Assembly: GCF_028462125.1 (NCBI RefSeq)
Contig: NZ_CP115468.1
Coordinates: 3,899,559-3,963,558 of the forward strand
DNA length: 64,000 nucleotides
Direction of reading: 5' to 3'
From: Leptospira sp. GIMC2001
GTDB lineage: Bacteria > Spirochaetota > Leptospiria > Leptospirales > Leptospiraceae
The notes below the pieces were generated by a model. The model saw only the letters and a program-made list of their open reading frames with translations. It did no database searches and was not told where the DNA came from. The translations under genes were made by a program, and so were the position numbers. How positions within the stretch are numbered: position 1 is the stretch's first letter; each line of letters opens with the position of its first letter. Shown piece by piece: positions 18,142 to 28,679 of the stretch.

Positions 18142-19029
18142 ATGATTTATCCGAATGATAAAAATCCAATTCATGAGAAGATTACGATTCGTAAGCCTTT
18201 GACCAAGCTGAATGAATCGATACCTATCCATTGGCTCGATGGAAATATATTTAAAACTCATATTGGCAATGCGCTTTCTATAATTTTTCCAAATACAGAA
18301 AACTATTTTGTAAATACTATCAAGAAATTTCTCCCCGTGATCCGCAATCCTCGATTGAACCGAGATATTCAATCCTTTATCGGACAAGAAATACAGCATA
18401 AAGGTCAGCACGAAAATATATGGGAATTGCTAGAATCCCAAGGATTTGTTATTTCAAATTTTGTTAAGGTTTACGAATTTTTTATTCTGAGAACATGGCA
18501 ATCCATTATACCCGATGAACTCAATCTCTCAATTATAGCCGGCATCGAACATTTTAATACAATTTTTGCTGAAATTTCTATTGAGGAGGATCTATTTAAA
18601 AATTCTGATCCGAACATGAAAGAAATTTTTGAATGGCATCTAGCAGAAGAGCTAGAACATAAAAATGTTGCCTATGATGTCTTGCAGGAAGTTAATGATA
18701 GTTACTTTTTAAGATTGCAAGGAATGATTATTGCCTATATATTGATTATGACTGCAATGGGCTCTGCGAATCTTCATCTTCTGTTACAAGAAGATCCTAG
18801 GAATTGGCAGAGAATTTTCAAAGAAGGTAAAGATTTTTTATTTGTGAGAGATAAAATTTCTATGAAATTATTTTCTAGATTTATCGATTATTTCAAACCT
18901 GAATTCCATCCAGCTCAATCCAAGACTCACCATCTTGTTGATAAAATTATTCTTTCAATGAAATTTGAACCAATATTGAATAAAAATGCAGCCAATTCAA
19001 TAAATTCTACTCGAGAAAATATAAGTTAA
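18142..19029 (+). CDS. Predicted metal-dependent hydrolase, ferritin-like (PF10118 type)
   Basis: A 295-residue protein matching the pattern of the COG3687/PF10118 family: IHWLDGN near the N-terminus, then paired Glu and His positions in QSFIGQEIQHKGQHENIW and in GIEHFNTIFAE and WHLAEELEHKNVAYDV. These look like the carboxylate-His ligands of a di-metal four-helix bundle. Family members have no firmly known reaction. It contains a hydrophobic stretch about residue 195-215 (MIIAYILIMTAMG). No strong ribosome binding site. Possibly transcribed with the following hydrolase gene (45-base gap). Confidence 0.85.
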   Translation: MIYPNDKNPIHEKITIRKPLTKLNESIPIHWLDGNIFKTHIGNALSIIFPNTENYFVNTIKKFLPVIRNPRLNRDIQSFIGQEIQHKGQHENIWELLESQGFVISNFVKVYEFFILRTWQSIIPDELNLSIIAGIEHFNTIFAEISIEEDLFKNSDPNMKEIFEWHLAEELEHKNVAYDVLQEVNDSYFLRLQGMIIAYILIMTAMGSANLHLLLQEDPRNWQRIFKEGKDFLFVRDKISMKLFSRFIDYFKPEFHPAQSKTHHLVDKIILSMKFEPILNKNAANSINSTRENIS

Positions 19030-19074
19030 CTACCATATCCAAACATTTATATTTTATAATTTAATTATATTAAC

Positions 19075-19992
19075 ATGTATAAGAACACTTTCCTTCATCC
19101 AGAAACAGATTTAAATATTTATCTAAAATATTCAGCCCCAGAGAAAGATAGAATTTTACTTTTTCTTCACGGATATCCAGACACGCACAAAACTTGGGAT
19201 GTTCTCATGAATCAACTCGCGAAGAAATACCAAGTCGCAGCAATCGATCTGAGAGGAGCAGGTGAATCTTCTCGTCCAACAGAGAGAAGCGCCTTTAATA
19301 TTCGAAGGATTTATAAAGATATTGAAACTGCTATTCGATTCTTAGATCCCAAAGGAGAAAAGAACGTTCATCTAGTTGGACATGATTGGGGTTCACTGAT
19401 AGGTTGGTGTTTTGCATCTGATCCAATTTCATCAGGTTATATTTCTTCATTTACGGGAATAGCTGGTCCACATCCAGCACTTGCAAGAAAACAAATGGAA
19501 TCCTATGCGAAAAGAGGAATCTGGTCATGGAATACCGATGAGATCTCGCGCTTCTTCAAGCAAGGAACCATGTCATGGTACGTTTTGTTCTTTCAGTTTC
19601 CAATCCTACCAGAACTAGGTTTAACTTTTGGATCGCTCGGATTCTGGCATGCTTTGCTTCAAGCGGGTGGAGTTCCTAAGTCCGATCCAATGTGGGATTA
19701 TGGAACTAAAGAGATTCTAAGATCTTGTATTGGACCAATTCAAATGTTTCGTGAGCTCATTCAAGGGGAACAAATTGGTATCCCCAATAAAATTGAGACT
19801 CCTTGCCAAGCAATTGTTCCCATTAACGATTTTGCAATAACGCCAGAAATCTATGAAAATTTATCTGAACATGCACTTCATTTTCGAAAGAATTTTCTGG
19901 ATGCTAACCATTGGGTTCATAGGGAGAAACCAGAAGAAGTTGCAAAACTCATTGATAGTTTTTGTAAGAATGTTGAAAATGCAGAAATTTGA
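19075..19992 (+). CDS. Alpha/beta hydrolase, epoxide hydrolase/haloalkane dehalogenase-like
   Basis: A 305-residue cytoplasmic enzyme. HGYPD (32-36) is the oxyanion-hole motif, DLRGAGESSRP follows, and the nucleophile elbow is GHDWGS with Asp104 in place of Ser, which marks the epoxide hydrolase/dehalogenase branch. The catalytic His lies in ANHWVHREKPEEV near the C-terminus. Epoxide hydrolase chemistry is more likely than dehalogenation, but the substrate cannot be read from sequence. It is 45 bases downstream of the PF10118-type gene. Confidence 0.85.
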   Translation: MYKNTFLHPETDLNIYLKYSAPEKDRILLFLHGYPDTHKTWDVLMNQLAKKYQVAAIDLRGAGESSRPTERSAFNIRRIYKDIETAIRFLDPKGEKNVHLVGHDWGSLIGWCFASDPISSGYISSFTGIAGPHPALARKQMESYAKRGIWSWNTDEISRFFKQGTMSWYVLFFQFPILPELGLTFGSLGFWHALLQAGGVPKSDPMWDYGTKEILRSCIGPIQMFRELIQGEQIGIPNKIETPCQAIVPINDFAITPEIYENLSEHALHFRKNFLDANHWVHREKPEEVAKLIDSFCKNVENAEI

Positions 19993-20032
19993 GATTACTA
20001 TTTTTCTGCATTTTTCAAATTTTACCAACTAA

Positions 20033-21091
20033 CTATTTTGTTGCGGCAAGTCTCTTCGCACGATCTTCTTCCAATAGAGCTTCAATCAACTCATCCATAT
20101 CCCCTTCCATTATGGAACTCAGATTATGGCTCGTAAATCCAATCCTATGATCTGTGCATCGACCTTGAGGAAAATTATAAGTTCTAATTCTCTCTGATCT
20201 ATCACCCGATCCAATCATTTGTTTTTTTATGGCGTCACTAGTAGTTTTAGCCTCTTCAATCTGCTGATCAATAATTCTTGCACGAAGAATTCGCATTGCC
20301 TTGTCGCGGTTTTTTATTTGAGACTTCTCGTCCTGGCAACTAACAACGATTCCAGTAGGAATATGAGTCAATCGAACTGCAGAGTCAGTTGTATTGACGT
20401 GCTGACCTCCAGATCCAGAAGAACGAAACACATCCACTCGAATATCGGAATCTTTAATATCTACTTCTTTCTCCTCTGCCTCAGGTAGAACGGCAACAGT
20501 GACAGCTGATGTATGAATCCTTCCTCCTGATTCCGTTGCTGGAATTCTCTGAACTCGATGTGTTCCTGCTTCGAACTTAAAAAGGTCGTAAGCTCGTTCA
20601 TCTTCAAGTGCAAAAACGATTTCTTTAAATCCGCCAATTCCTGTTGGACTAGAATCAATTAAATCTGCACGAATTCCAACTTTGTCCGCATAACGAGAAT
20701 ACATGCGAAAAAGATCCGCACAGAACAGACCCGACTCTTCCCCGCCCGTCCCAGCTCGTATTTCAATTAGAATATTTTTTCCAGAATTAGGATCAGGAGG
20801 AAGTAGCATGATCTCTAGTTCTTTTGCTAGCTCATCGAGACGATTTTCTCCATCTCTAATTTCAGATTTTAACATTTCATGCATATCTTCATCTTTTTCA
20901 TTAGGCAGAAGATTTTTAGCATCCTCGATGTCTGAGGAAATCTTTAGAAATTCGATTGTTTTATTATAAACTGGCGTTAGGCGAGATCTTTCTTTGTATA
21001 ATTCCTTTAGTTTATTTGGGTCACTCGCCGTACTAAGCTCTGAATCCAAACGGAGGTATTTTTCTTGTATTTTTTTGAGTCTCTCTATCAT
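20033..21091 (-). CDS. prfA: Peptide chain release factor 1
   Basis: A 352-residue protein of normal RF1 length. RF1 reads UAA and UAG and releases the finished chain. The peptide anticodon region is RIPATESGG (PAT at 184-186), and the catalytic GGQ is at 228-230 within [15 protein letters not shown]. The C-terminal RNFPQGR-like segment appears as [14 protein letters not shown]. In many bacteria prmC follows prfA; here no methyltransferase gene is adjacent. It is divergent from the EcsC-like gene with a 31-base gap. Confidence 0.97.
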   Translation of the reverse strand: MIERLKKIQEKYLRLDSELSTASDPNKLKELYKERSRLTPVYNKTIEFLKISSDIEDAKNLLPNEKDEDMHEMLKSEIRDGENRLDELAKELEIMLLPPDPNSGKNILIEIRAGTGGEESGLFCADLFRMYSRYADKVGIRADLIDSSPTGIGGFKEIVFALEDERAYDLFKFEAGTHRVQRIPATESGGRIHTSAVTVAVLPEAEEKEVDIKDSDIRVDVFRSSGSGGQHVNTTDSAVRLTHIPTGIVVSCQDEKSQIKNRDKAMRILRARIIDQQIEEAKTTSDAIKKQMIGSGDRSERIRTYNFPQGRCTDHRIGFTSHNLSSIMEGDMDELIEALLEEDRAKRLAATK

Positions 21092-21122
21092 GTATAATGA
21101 AAGTCTAGAAAGGTAGCCGATT

Positions 21123-21821
21123 TTGCAAAATCAAAAAACCACAATTAAAATGAAAGCCTCAGCAAATGGATTGGATGATTTTCTCCAAAAAATGGTAGAG
21201 CTAGTGTCTGGAATCGAAGATTATCAGAGCCCATATTCTGGTTCAGATCGTCCGCCAGAAGAATTGACAGAAGAAATCATCAAGAATGCGGCTTGGAAAG
21301 CGGGAACAATCAGTGCAACTTGCTCGTTACCTGGAGGTGCTTTTGGTTTTCTTACGTTAGTTCCAGAATTGGTTATGATTTTTAGACTTCAAAGCTACTT
21401 AGTAAAAGATATAGCGGCAATTTACCAAAAAGAAGCGCAACTCACTCGAGAACTCCTACTTTTCTGTCTCTTTAAACATGGTGGAGCTCACCTTTTTAGA
21501 AAATTTATTGAAGAGACTGGCGTAAGAATCTTAATTCGGCCAACTACCGTTCGAGCTTTTCAATCGATTCTGCAAAAACTAGGTATGGACATTTCTAAAA
21601 GAGTCCTTAGAAAAAATCTTACAAGATGGGTGCCATTTGCGGGTGCTGCAATAACTGGATCTTTTGCTTTTTTTGATACAAAAGCTGTTGGTAAAAACGC
21701 TATCGACATTTTTTCTAAAGACATTGTTATACTTCCAGAATCTGAAACTCTCGATTATGATAATAACATTTCCCTTCCTAAAGATAAAGAAACTAAGGAG
21801 CTTCGATTTGACAAAGACTAG
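21123..21821 (+). CDS. EcsC-like protein
   Basis: A 232-residue protein. The start may be TTG at 21123 (AAAGG about nine bases upstream) or ATG at 21150. Features resemble the EcsC family: [20 protein letters not shown] and [20 protein letters not shown] in the first half and a Gly/Ala-rich membrane-like segment [20 protein letters not shown] near the C-terminus. EcsC proteins lie near ABC exporters in Bacillus, but many are solitary with unknown role. The end overlaps the next gene by 14 bases. Confidence 0.7.
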   Translation: MQNQKTTIKMKASANGLDDFLQKMVELVSGIEDYQSPYSGSDRPPEELTEEIIKNAAWKAGTISATCSLPGGAFGFLTLVPELVMIFRLQSYLVKDIAAIYQKEAQLTRELLLFCLFKHGGAHLFRKFIEETGVRILIRPTTVRAFQSILQKLGMDISKRVLRKNLTRWVPFAGAAITGSFAFFDTKAVGKNAIDIFSKDIVILPESETLDYDNNISLPKDKETKELRFDKD

Positions 21822-22941
21822 ATTATATCAGTCTCAAGTAATTTGTTTTATTCTAATATTCATAATATCATGCCGATCCAAGCATGAAACATTTCTGGAG
21901 GAGGTAAATGATTTTGTTAACCTACAGAAATATGATAAGGCTCTACAGATAATTCAAGATAAATTAGAATCCAAGCGTGATTCAGATGAAGTAATTTCGA
22001 TAACCAAACCAAGAAGGGAGCGACATTTAAGAATGTCGCAAGATAGAAACAGAATTGTCTGGTCGGAAGATAGTAAATTAATATTTCGAGATATTCCCAA
22101 TCCTCTTGTAAAAACTCAGAAATTACCCGAAGCTCCTTATGAATTTCGAATAGCGAGTAATGCTGAATATTCTTTAGTTTCATTTAGACTCAAAAATACA
22201 AAAGGTTGCAGAATGTTAGCTATATCGATGTTAGATGAAGAAATGCTATATGAATCAGGAGCTCATATTGCATGCAGGAATTCAGGCGGAATAGCACCAG
22301 ATGGTAAAACCATTTACTATTTTATAGATGAGAATTTGTATAAAGAAAAAACTTCTAATCCCAAGAAACCTATCAAAATTATTGATTCAGCGAAAATTAT
22401 TCCCCCTTATCCAAAACTTAGAAATAAATTTTCTTTAATTCCAATCAATCAGCATTTCTTGTTGGTTACAGGTGTTGCTGGATCATATAATGTATATTTT
22501 TTCAATACCAAATCGGAGACATTAGAACTTTTAACAAAAGAAATAGTTAGCCCAAAAGCATTCTATGCGCATGGAAAGTCCGTGTTTATGATTGGTGGAA
22601 AAATTGGAAATTGGCTACTGAGAGAAGTTGATTATACAAATCCTGGCAAACCGAAAATCAACACTGGATTTTCCATTACTCTAAGAGAGGTTGAGCCTTG
22701 GAAATTGACTACAAAGAATGATTTTCTTTCGTTCTATAACAATACTATTTTTAGCTGGGGACCAATGCTCCCTAGAAAAGAATTTCCTTTGCTCTGTGAA
22801 AGAGCCTGGGGCGTAGGACGGGATCATATTATCTATGAAAATAAAATAGGTGAATTGGTTTTAGCCAACATGGCTTATTCAGAAGAAGATTGGAAAGTTT
22901 TGGAACTCTATAAACAAGTAAAAAAGCAATCAAATCAATAG
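21808..22941 (+). CDS. Lipoprotein of unknown function, TTG start
   Basis: The frame is open from 21664, but the best start is TTG at 21808: AAGGAG lies at 21795-21800 with an ideal 7-base spacer, and the resulting 377-residue protein begins with a signal peptide ending in LIFIISC (Cys22). The mature part has a short helical segment (FLEEVNDFVNLQKYDKALQ) followed by repeated beta-strand patterns that suggest a beta-propeller (IAPDGKTIYYFIDENLY). No family recognised. It overlaps the EcsC-like gene by 14 bases, so the two are translated together. Confidence 0.8.
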   Translation: MTKTRLYQSQVICFILIFIISCRSKHETFLEEVNDFVNLQKYDKALQIIQDKLESKRDSDEVISITKPRRERHLRMSQDRNRIVWSEDSKLIFRDIPNPLVKTQKLPEAPYEFRIASNAEYSLVSFRLKNTKGCRMLAISMLDEEMLYESGAHIACRNSGGIAPDGKTIYYFIDENLYKEKTSNPKKPIKIIDSAKIIPPYPKLRNKFSLIPINQHFLLVTGVAGSYNVYFFNTKSETLELLTKEIVSPKAFYAHGKSVFMIGGKIGNWLLREVDYTNPGKPKINTGFSITLREVEPWKLTTKNDFLSFYNNTIFSWGPMLPRKEFPLLCERAWGVGRDHIIYENKIGELVLANMAYSEEDWKVLELYKQVKKQSNQ

Positions 22942-22991
22942 AGACCATTTATCACCTACCAATTCTTAATGAATTAGTAGGTTCTAGAAAA

Positions 22992-23193
22992 TTAAGCTGC
23001 TTGGGATTTTTCTTTTTGCTCTTCAAAAACCTTACAGGCGCTGTATTTATCAGACAAACATTTCTTAACTAAATTATCCAAATCTGATTTCATCAAAATA
23101 TTGCTAGAGCTCGGGCATTCTTCCAATTTTTGTGTGTAGAGTGGACAACGAATAAAAAAATTCGTTTTTCTTTTCGTTCTTGGTTTTTCCCAT
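22992..23193 (-). pseudogene. Small Cys-rich protein gene with an apparent one-base frameshift
   Basis: The ATG at 23193 opens MGKTKNEKKNEFF and then leaves the frame at a T7 run (A7 on the plus strand, 23154-23160). One base fewer in the run restores a clean 66-residue protein: NEFFIRCPLYTQKLEEC, SDLDNLVKKCLSDKYSACKV and a charged end before the stop at 22992. Cys spacing (four Cys in the downstream part) suggests a metal site or disulfides. As the sequence stands the downstream frame has only a late ATG at 23093 (34 residues). It may be a true pseudogene, a sequencing error in the homopolymer, or a gene read by slippage. Confidence 0.5.
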
Positions 23194-23248
23194 GCGTCTT
23201 ATTCCGTTCTCTCTTTCAAGATTTGTCAACTTGATTTTGCCAATTTTT

Positions 23249-24397
23249 TTAAAAATACAGATTCAAAAGCTTTGGTCCAGGTTTATCTTCAGCTACAGAA
23301 ATCGAATCAAATTCTCTATTTGTGTAGGTTAAACCTTTTGGATCCAAATCCCAACCTACGCCTTTCCAGAAAACCTGAACTGCTTCTTTGCCTCTAGATT
23401 GTTGTATGAACTTTCCTATTGAATATCGGATCCAAACATCCTGATCCTGAAGACCATCCACTTGAGAATCCGCTAAACCATGAAAAATATTTCCTAAGCC
23501 TGATGCCGGAGATACAATTCCATCAATCTTTGTTGAATAAAATTTCTTATATAAAGACTCATAAAAAGAATCATTCCCTATCAAAACTGCAACCTTCCAA
23601 GCAGGAACCGAAACTACAAAATCTTGATTGAGATCTCCTGGAACTGCAATTGTCTTTTCCCATTCGTTCAAGTGAACTTTCTTGATAAGAGTGGATGCTT
23701 TTCCATTTGGAAGATAAACGACCGACACATTTTCAATCGCACCATCTCCCGCGACAAGCACGCCTTTCACAATGGAAGGTGAAGGAAGCATGATTGATCC
23801 GGCAATAATACTTACAGAATAATCATCAGCTAACTTTGAGAATGTGTTGTTATAAATCTCCGCAATCAAATCTTTTTTTAACCTAAGGATTGCGCCGATT
23901 TCTTTATCTATTTCTTTGCATTTAGTCGGGTCACATTTTCCTACAATTTCCGCAATTTCTAGTTTTCTGGAGGTTTTTAGAAATCGAACTGCATCCTTGA
24001 CATTGCTAGAGAAATAGGCTGGCCTTTTTTCTCCTACCAAAACCAATCCTGAACCTACATGCTCTGGAAAAATCATCAATGATTTACTATCTAGAATCTT
24101 TTCCTCTTTTGCCCTAATCAGCATAGGTTCTAAGCTCTTATAATAATTTTCTTCGGAATAGAAATCCAATGGATGAAAAAATGGCTGACTCGCCAATAAA
24201 TTCCCAAACTTACGATTGGTTCCGTTCACTTTGTATTCTATCTCAACATGTTCTTTATGGAAATCAACTAGCTCGGCAAAATCAGCTTCCCTAAGTTCAA
24301 AATCTGGTTCCTCGAAAAATCTTGCTGAATAAATAATTCCAGATATGATTCCAAAAAAAATAATTATTCTAATCCAAGGAAAATATAAATTATGCAT
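23249..24397 (-). CDS. Carbon-nitrogen hydrolase (nitrilase-like) protein lacking the catalytic Cys
   Basis: A 382-residue protein with one N-terminal membrane segment ([20 protein letters not shown]) and an outside-facing body. The nitrilase fold is visible: the catalytic Glu in FPEHVGSG (Glu112), the Lys in [10 protein letters not shown] (Lys240), and the strand normally reading ICYDS, here [10 protein letters not shown], so the nucleophile Cys is Gly274. It is therefore probably inactive as an amidase, perhaps binding a ligand. Apolipoprotein N-acyltransferase is a membrane relative, but the multi-span domain is absent. It overlaps the NUDIX gene by 8 bases. Confidence 0.75.
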   Translation of the reverse strand: MHNLYFPWIRIIIFFGIISGIIYSARFFEEPDFELREADFAELVDFHKEHVEIEYKVNGTNRKFGNLLASQPFFHPLDFYSEENYYKSLEPMLIRAKEEKILDSKSLMIFPEHVGSGLVLVGEKRPAYFSSNVKDAVRFLKTSRKLEIAEIVGKCDPTKCKEIDKEIGAILRLKKDLIAEIYNNTFSKLADDYSVSIIAGSIMLPSPSIVKGVLVAGDGAIENVSVVYLPNGKASTLIKKVHLNEWEKTIAVPGDLNQDFVVSVPAWKVAVLIGNDSFYESLYKKFYSTKIDGIVSPASGLGNIFHGLADSQVDGLQDQDVWIRYSIGKFIQQSRGKEAVQVFWKGVGWDLDPKGLTYTNREFDSISVAEDKPGPKLLNLYF

Positions 24398-24812
24398 ATT
24401 CTTTTAAGTATTTCCTTACAGCATCTAACATATAATCTTCAAAAAGTGTTGAAGGATCGTATGTTTTCACATTTACCCATTCCATATAGTCATGTTCATC
24501 TGACATTTCTACTTCACCAGAAATATATTTCCCTTCATAACCAATAATAATGCACGGATGATTGCCTTCGGTTACTTTGTGTTTATGGATAAATATTGGT
24601 TCTGGATTGGTTGAGTATAGAAAACCAGATCCCATCTCTTCTGCCATCTCCCGATCTAGGCTATCAATCCAATCTTCAAAAAATTCTTTTTCTGTCATTC
24701 TGCCGCCCGGCAAATCTCCATAACCAGATTTTTTATCTCTCAAAACGAGTAGCTCGTCTCCTCTACGGAGAAACAACTTTTGTGTAATTTGAAAAAAGCC
24801 ATGATCGCTCAC
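24390..24812 (-). CDS. NUDIX hydrolase family protein
   Basis: A 140-residue cytoplasmic protein. The NUDIX box is recognisable as [10 protein letters not shown] (35-43) and REMAEEMG (54-61), keeping the EExG metal-binding core, but the stretch between the first Glu and REMAEEMG is ten residues instead of seven. The family cleaves nucleoside diphosphates linked to another group; the substrate is unknown. It overlaps the 822-residue gene before it by 4 bases and the nitrilase-like gene after it by 8, so it belongs to one polycistronic unit. Confidence 0.85.
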   Translation of the reverse strand: MSDHGFFQITQKLFLRRGDELLVLRDKKSGYGDLPGGRMTEKEFFEDWIDSLDREMAEEMGSGFLYSTNPEPIFIHKHKVTEGNHPCIIIGYEGKYISGEVEMSDEHDYMEWVNVKTYDPSTLFEDYMLDAVRKYLKEYA

Positions 24813-27277
24813 AATTGATTACCCCATACATCAATCTCATGATCCACAGCATAGAGATTCGGCTTTGGACGATTGTTGTTTCGATATTGATCAACAAGTC
24901 CCAATGATACTTTGAGAAGCTGCGTTATGATGGAGTCCATAATTTCTGTCGGTGCACCGTAGTAAAGAAAGTTCACTGGGCTAAGATCTGAGAGCAGAAA
25001 TAATTTCTTTTCAAATCTCAATCCATCCTTCTTGAATTGCAAAATAATAATTCCACCTTGATCCATTTGCGATTGCGGATCTATGATTCTTGTTGCTTCT
25101 ACTTCTACATCATAACCAAGAATCGAATTTTTTCGTCCTAATAAAAATTCGTTTAACCAAGATGTCAATTGAGCGAATTCCACTGTCTTGGTTGAACCAG
25201 ACGCAAGATAAATATTTTTGGATTTACAATTTATAAGAAATTTTTCCCAAAAATTTGAATCAAGAATTGACTCACCCACAACACCCAAAATAAAATCCGT
25301 CTCAAACAAAACTTCTTCTGGGACTTGACTTATATTATTGTATTTCCACTGAGATGGACTGTCAGTCTTTATATCGATTTCAATAAGATGATCATTTTGA
25401 TCATGCATCCTACCACCACGCAGGTATTTACATAAAAAGGTTCCAATATTTCCACTTGATCCCAGGATTAGAAATTTTCTTCTCGATAGAATCTTGCCCT
25501 GACCGTGTAACACATCTTCCATGGCCTTCAGAATTGAGTGCGCAACTTCTTTAGATTCTTCTTTAACCTTTTGATTGGAGATAGCAATTGAATAGGCAGG
25601 AAGATACAGTTTACTTTTTTCCTTAACAACAGTAAGCAATCTCTCATAACCATTACGAGTATGCTCGATTGAGCCAATCAATACTGAGTCTAGAAATTCC
25701 GAAAACTTTATTGAACCTTTGATATTAGTTGGAACCTTAACAAAATATTCGGAACATACCTCTTCTAAGGTCATACCTTCCAGAGCATACTGATTTGTAA
25801 TAGGGGACACATATCCACCGTCTTCTATAAGAATAACTCTATCACCATCTTGCTGAGCATCTAGGCACAATTTGAGAAATCGATTTGTTGAAAGCAATTT
25901 CATTGCAGCAAAAAAATCAAGCTGTTCACGATCCATAAAATCCCGAACATCTCGCATATCACTCATATCGCTATAGAGAGGTGATAGCGAATAATATATC
26001 TTACGGTCTTGACTCACCTTTAACTCAAGCCCAGACATATAAAAACTATCGGTAGGTAAATCGAGCAAAGTATCTAAATATACTGATGGAATATTACCAC
26101 CATACTTAACAAAACTCACTGTGATAGACTTTGCATCCAATCTTCTAAAAGCTTCAATCAAAGCCAATATCTCAGATGTTATGTGATGAATTAAGTAGAC
26201 TCGTAATCCACTAAGATTAAGTTTGTGTTCTTTTCGGTCAGCTACATCCTCTAACTCAGGCATTCGAGAAAGATAATATCCTAAGGTTTGCGCTTTTCTT
26301 CTTCGGTTAAAAGAATAATTCAAAACTCTATCTAAGCGAGAAAGATCAAGGTAAACAATTGCTGATCCAAGATCCACTTTAATTGTGTATCCTTCTTTAA
26401 TACAGCGAGTCACTTCTTGGTCTTCAAGCATTAGAAATAATTTCTTGAAGATTGGCAGAGATACTAGAGGATCTGAAGTTAGTAGAAATCTCGCAAAATC
26501 TTGTTCCCAGAAGAAATTGATCTGAGTAAGCGAGCCCAATGCCGTTTTCTGGATCTGTTCAAATACTCGATTGAATCTTCTATTTTCTTCTGAATAGTCG
26601 GACTCGCCCTTCTGGCATCCACCAATCACGCTGCTATGAATTGATTCGGAAATTTTCGTACTGCCAGCAATATAGATCCTAGATTTAAGATCCTCAACAA
26701 CCACGTGAGGCAATGACTTTAGATCTAGATTGGCTCGATCGAAATTCTCAATCGTTAATCGAAATAAAAACTCACCCGGTTCAACTTGATTTTGAACCCG
26801 TTCAAGAATAAATTGATAATCGACATTTTCATTTGGACTAGTATGATGAAATGGAAAAACCAAAGCCTTGCTCGGACTGAACTTTGGATCTTCACCATAA
26901 AATTCTGGATGGATAATTTTGGCCCATACTTGCCTTTGGAAGGTTCCGAAAACACATCGTAAGTGATCTTGGAACTCATCACGAAAAAGGAGAATATCTT
27001 TTAAGACTCCTGCCCTTGCATGAATTTGGATATATCCAATATGCATCTCAAGAAGTTCACTATTTATATTCGGATTGATTTTGTGTAGAAAGGAAATATC
27101 ACCAGGATAGGACTGAATCCTTTGTACTATTTCATCGCCCAAAGTTCTCGAGAGAATTGACAATCCCCAGAAAATCTGTAATTTGGAGAGATCAATGCTC
27201 ATCAAGTCATCGGCTTCTTTTGTTAGCGATGGACCGAGAGAAGTTTTTATTTGATCCCCGTTTTTGAACTTATCCAT
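24809..27277 (-). CDS. Large protein with S-adenosylhomocysteine hydrolase-like region
   Basis: An 822-residue protein without a signal peptide. From about residue 355 to 740 it reads like S-adenosylhomocysteine hydrolase: [20 protein letters not shown] (His position as in HMT of that enzyme), VILIEDGGY (about 482, like DDGG), [10 protein letters not shown] (about 535, like the E-TTTG segment), then [20 protein letters not shown] (about 600, a GxxGxxG NAD site) and LIEIDI. The first 350 residues and the last 80 match nothing I recognise. Key Lys and Asp of true hydrolases cannot be placed with certainty. It overlaps the dehydrogenase gene by 8 bases and the NUDIX gene by 4. Confidence 0.65.
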   Translation of the reverse strand: MDKFKNGDQIKTSLGPSLTKEADDLMSIDLSKLQIFWGLSILSRTLGDEIVQRIQSYPGDISFLHKINPNINSELLEMHIGYIQIHARAGVLKDILLFRDEFQDHLRCVFGTFQRQVWAKIIHPEFYGEDPKFSPSKALVFPFHHTSPNENVDYQFILERVQNQVEPGEFLFRLTIENFDRANLDLKSLPHVVVEDLKSRIYIAGSTKISESIHSSVIGGCQKGESDYSEENRRFNRVFEQIQKTALGSLTQINFFWEQDFARFLLTSDPLVSLPIFKKLFLMLEDQEVTRCIKEGYTIKVDLGSAIVYLDLSRLDRVLNYSFNRRRKAQTLGYYLSRMPELEDVADRKEHKLNLSGLRVYLIHHITSEILALIEAFRRLDAKSITVSFVKYGGNIPSVYLDTLLDLPTDSFYMSGLELKVSQDRKIYYSLSPLYSDMSDMRDVRDFMDREQLDFFAAMKLLSTNRFLKLCLDAQQDGDRVILIEDGGYVSPITNQYALEGMTLEEVCSEYFVKVPTNIKGSIKFSEFLDSVLIGSIEHTRNGYERLLTVVKEKSKLYLPAYSIAISNQKVKEESKEVAHSILKAMEDVLHGQGKILSRRKFLILGSSGNIGTFLCKYLRGGRMHDQNDHLIEIDIKTDSPSQWKYNNISQVPEEVLFETDFILGVVGESILDSNFWEKFLINCKSKNIYLASGSTKTVEFAQLTSWLNEFLLGRKNSILGYDVEVEATRIIDPQSQMDQGGIIILQFKKDGLRFEKKLFLLSDLSPVNFLYYGAPTEIMDSIITQLLKVSLGLVDQYRNNNRPKPNLYAVDHEIDVWGNQL

Positions 27278-28679
27278 GCTTCACCATAACTTTTATAGCG
27301 TCGGGACTTTTAGCAGTCTCGAATGCCAATTCCAGCTCACTCGCTGGATACTCATGCGAGACCATATTTTCAGCCATGGACTTAGCAACAGATGGATTTT
27401 CTTCAAGTAGTTTCAATGCCAAATGAAAATCACCGCATCTTGATGAACGTATCCCTTTGCCTTTTGCAAAAAATTCCATCATGGGAACGGGTGTGTCTTC
27501 TGTAGATTTTCCAGATTCTTTCGTATGAACCAAAATTGCTCCGCGTGGACGCACAAGGGATTCTTCTTTACCTTCCTGCGGGCGAATCGCCATATCAATC
27601 TCATCCAATGAACCAATGATCACAATATCATAACGAGGTAATCTTCCTTCAAATTGAACGCCTTGTAAATTATTTATTGCCCAAGACCAATCACCTGAAT
27701 CGATCTTAACCATTGGATTCTGTAATCGAAAATCTTTGAGGATTGCACTCAATTCTGAGTTGGTATTTTTAAAGTCATCTGACAAAGAGGGAGCAATGAA
27801 AATTTTTGTATTTTGTCTAACTTCTTTCTCCCAGTGAAATTGAAGATTCTCTTTACTCAAGGGAAGAATCGAAAGCTCATCCACAACCAACTCTGTCAAA
27901 TGTCGAATGCCCTCCATCGACTGCCCATTCGTTGTCTTGAGGTGCACTTCTCTTTTTGCCAATTGAATAGCAGAATGGAATCCATCTACTGTGCTTGTTG
28001 TATCATATACTATTGCGAAGCGACCTTCTAAAGTTTTTACAATACTTGGATCTGCAATCAATATTCCTTCGTCGGCACCAAGCTTGACCGCAAGATCGAG
28101 TAATTTCTGTCTGCGTGCCAGAGCTATAATACGAAAGTTTTTCCCTGAGCTGAGTCGATACGCTTGGAGGGCAGAAATGACAAGGCTTCCCAATCGGCGA
28201 GGTCCAAGTACCGCTGTTCGATCTGGCAGACCCTTATACGGAATGGCAGCGTTCTTCGGCGCTAAAATGTAAGAACCGAAACCACCAGGTAAACGATCAA
28301 TTCCTAGAACTTTTCGTTCAGGTGAATGAGTTGGGATACCTGCTTGAACGAAGGCATCTGTCAACAAATCTCCACGTGCCTCATAACTGTCATTGATTTC
28401 AACCACATAACTTTGCTTAGTTTCTAAATCTTCTGCAATTACTTCATGGCCTATTACTTGGGGCAAAGGAAAAGGCAAAAACCTTCTATCCAGATCGGTT
28501 GAGCAAACTCCACAAGATCTTGTCTTCAATAACTTATAGCCTGGCCCCAGATTTAAATAGTTCTCACCATTTCTAAGAATAGTCCAGCCAGTCTCTTCAT
28601 CGCCATTGTATTCATAATTGGCAGTTTGAAATTTGTCATCAGATGTATAATCTAGCGCTTTGAATTGAATATTCTTCAT
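27270..28679 (-). CDS. Medium-chain (zinc-type) dehydrogenase-like protein
   Basis: A 469-residue protein, longer than the usual 340-380. The N-terminal GroES-like domain has the catalytic zinc pattern RSCGVCSTD (Cys56/Cys59) and VIGHEV (His78-Glu79). The four-Cys structural zinc loop is not seen. A Rossmann-type region follows (FRIIALARRQKLLDLAVKLG, then GADEGI), as in NAD(P)-dependent alcohol or polyol dehydrogenases. The C-terminal part shows long insertions. It overlaps the rhomboid gene by 4 bases and the 822-residue gene by 8, so they likely work together. The substrate is unknown. Confidence 0.8.
   Translation of the reverse strand: MKNIQFKALDYTSDDKFQTANYEYNGDEETGWTILRNGENYLNLGPGYKLLKTRSCGVCSTDLDRRFLPFPLPQVIGHEVIAEDLETKQSYVVEINDSYEARGDLLTDAFVQAGIPTHSPERKVLGIDRLPGGFGSYILAPKNAAIPYKGLPDRTAVLGPRRLGSLVISALQAYRLSSGKNFRIIALARRQKLLDLAVKLGADEGILIADPSIVKTLEGRFAIVYDTTSTVDGFHSAIQLAKREVHLKTTNGQSMEGIRHLTELVVDELSILPLSKENLQFHWEKEVRQNTKIFIAPSLSDDFKNTNSELSAILKDFRLQNPMVKIDSGDWSWAINNLQGVQFEGRLPRYDIVIIGSLDEIDMAIRPQEGKEESLVRPRGAILVHTKESGKSTEDTPVPMMEFFAKGKGIRSSRCGDFHLALKLLEENPSVAKSMAENMVSHEYPASELELAFETAKSPDAIKVMVKHG

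Noticed and set aside
21664..21807. Long frame before the TTG at 21808
   Set aside because: The first 48 codons lie inside the EcsC-like gene, have no ribosome binding site and remove the signal peptide logic. AAGGAG-TTG is better.
22956..22980. CTACCAATTC/GAATTAGTAG hairpin after the 21808 gene
   Set aside because: One internal mismatch and no T-run after it; too weak to call a terminator.
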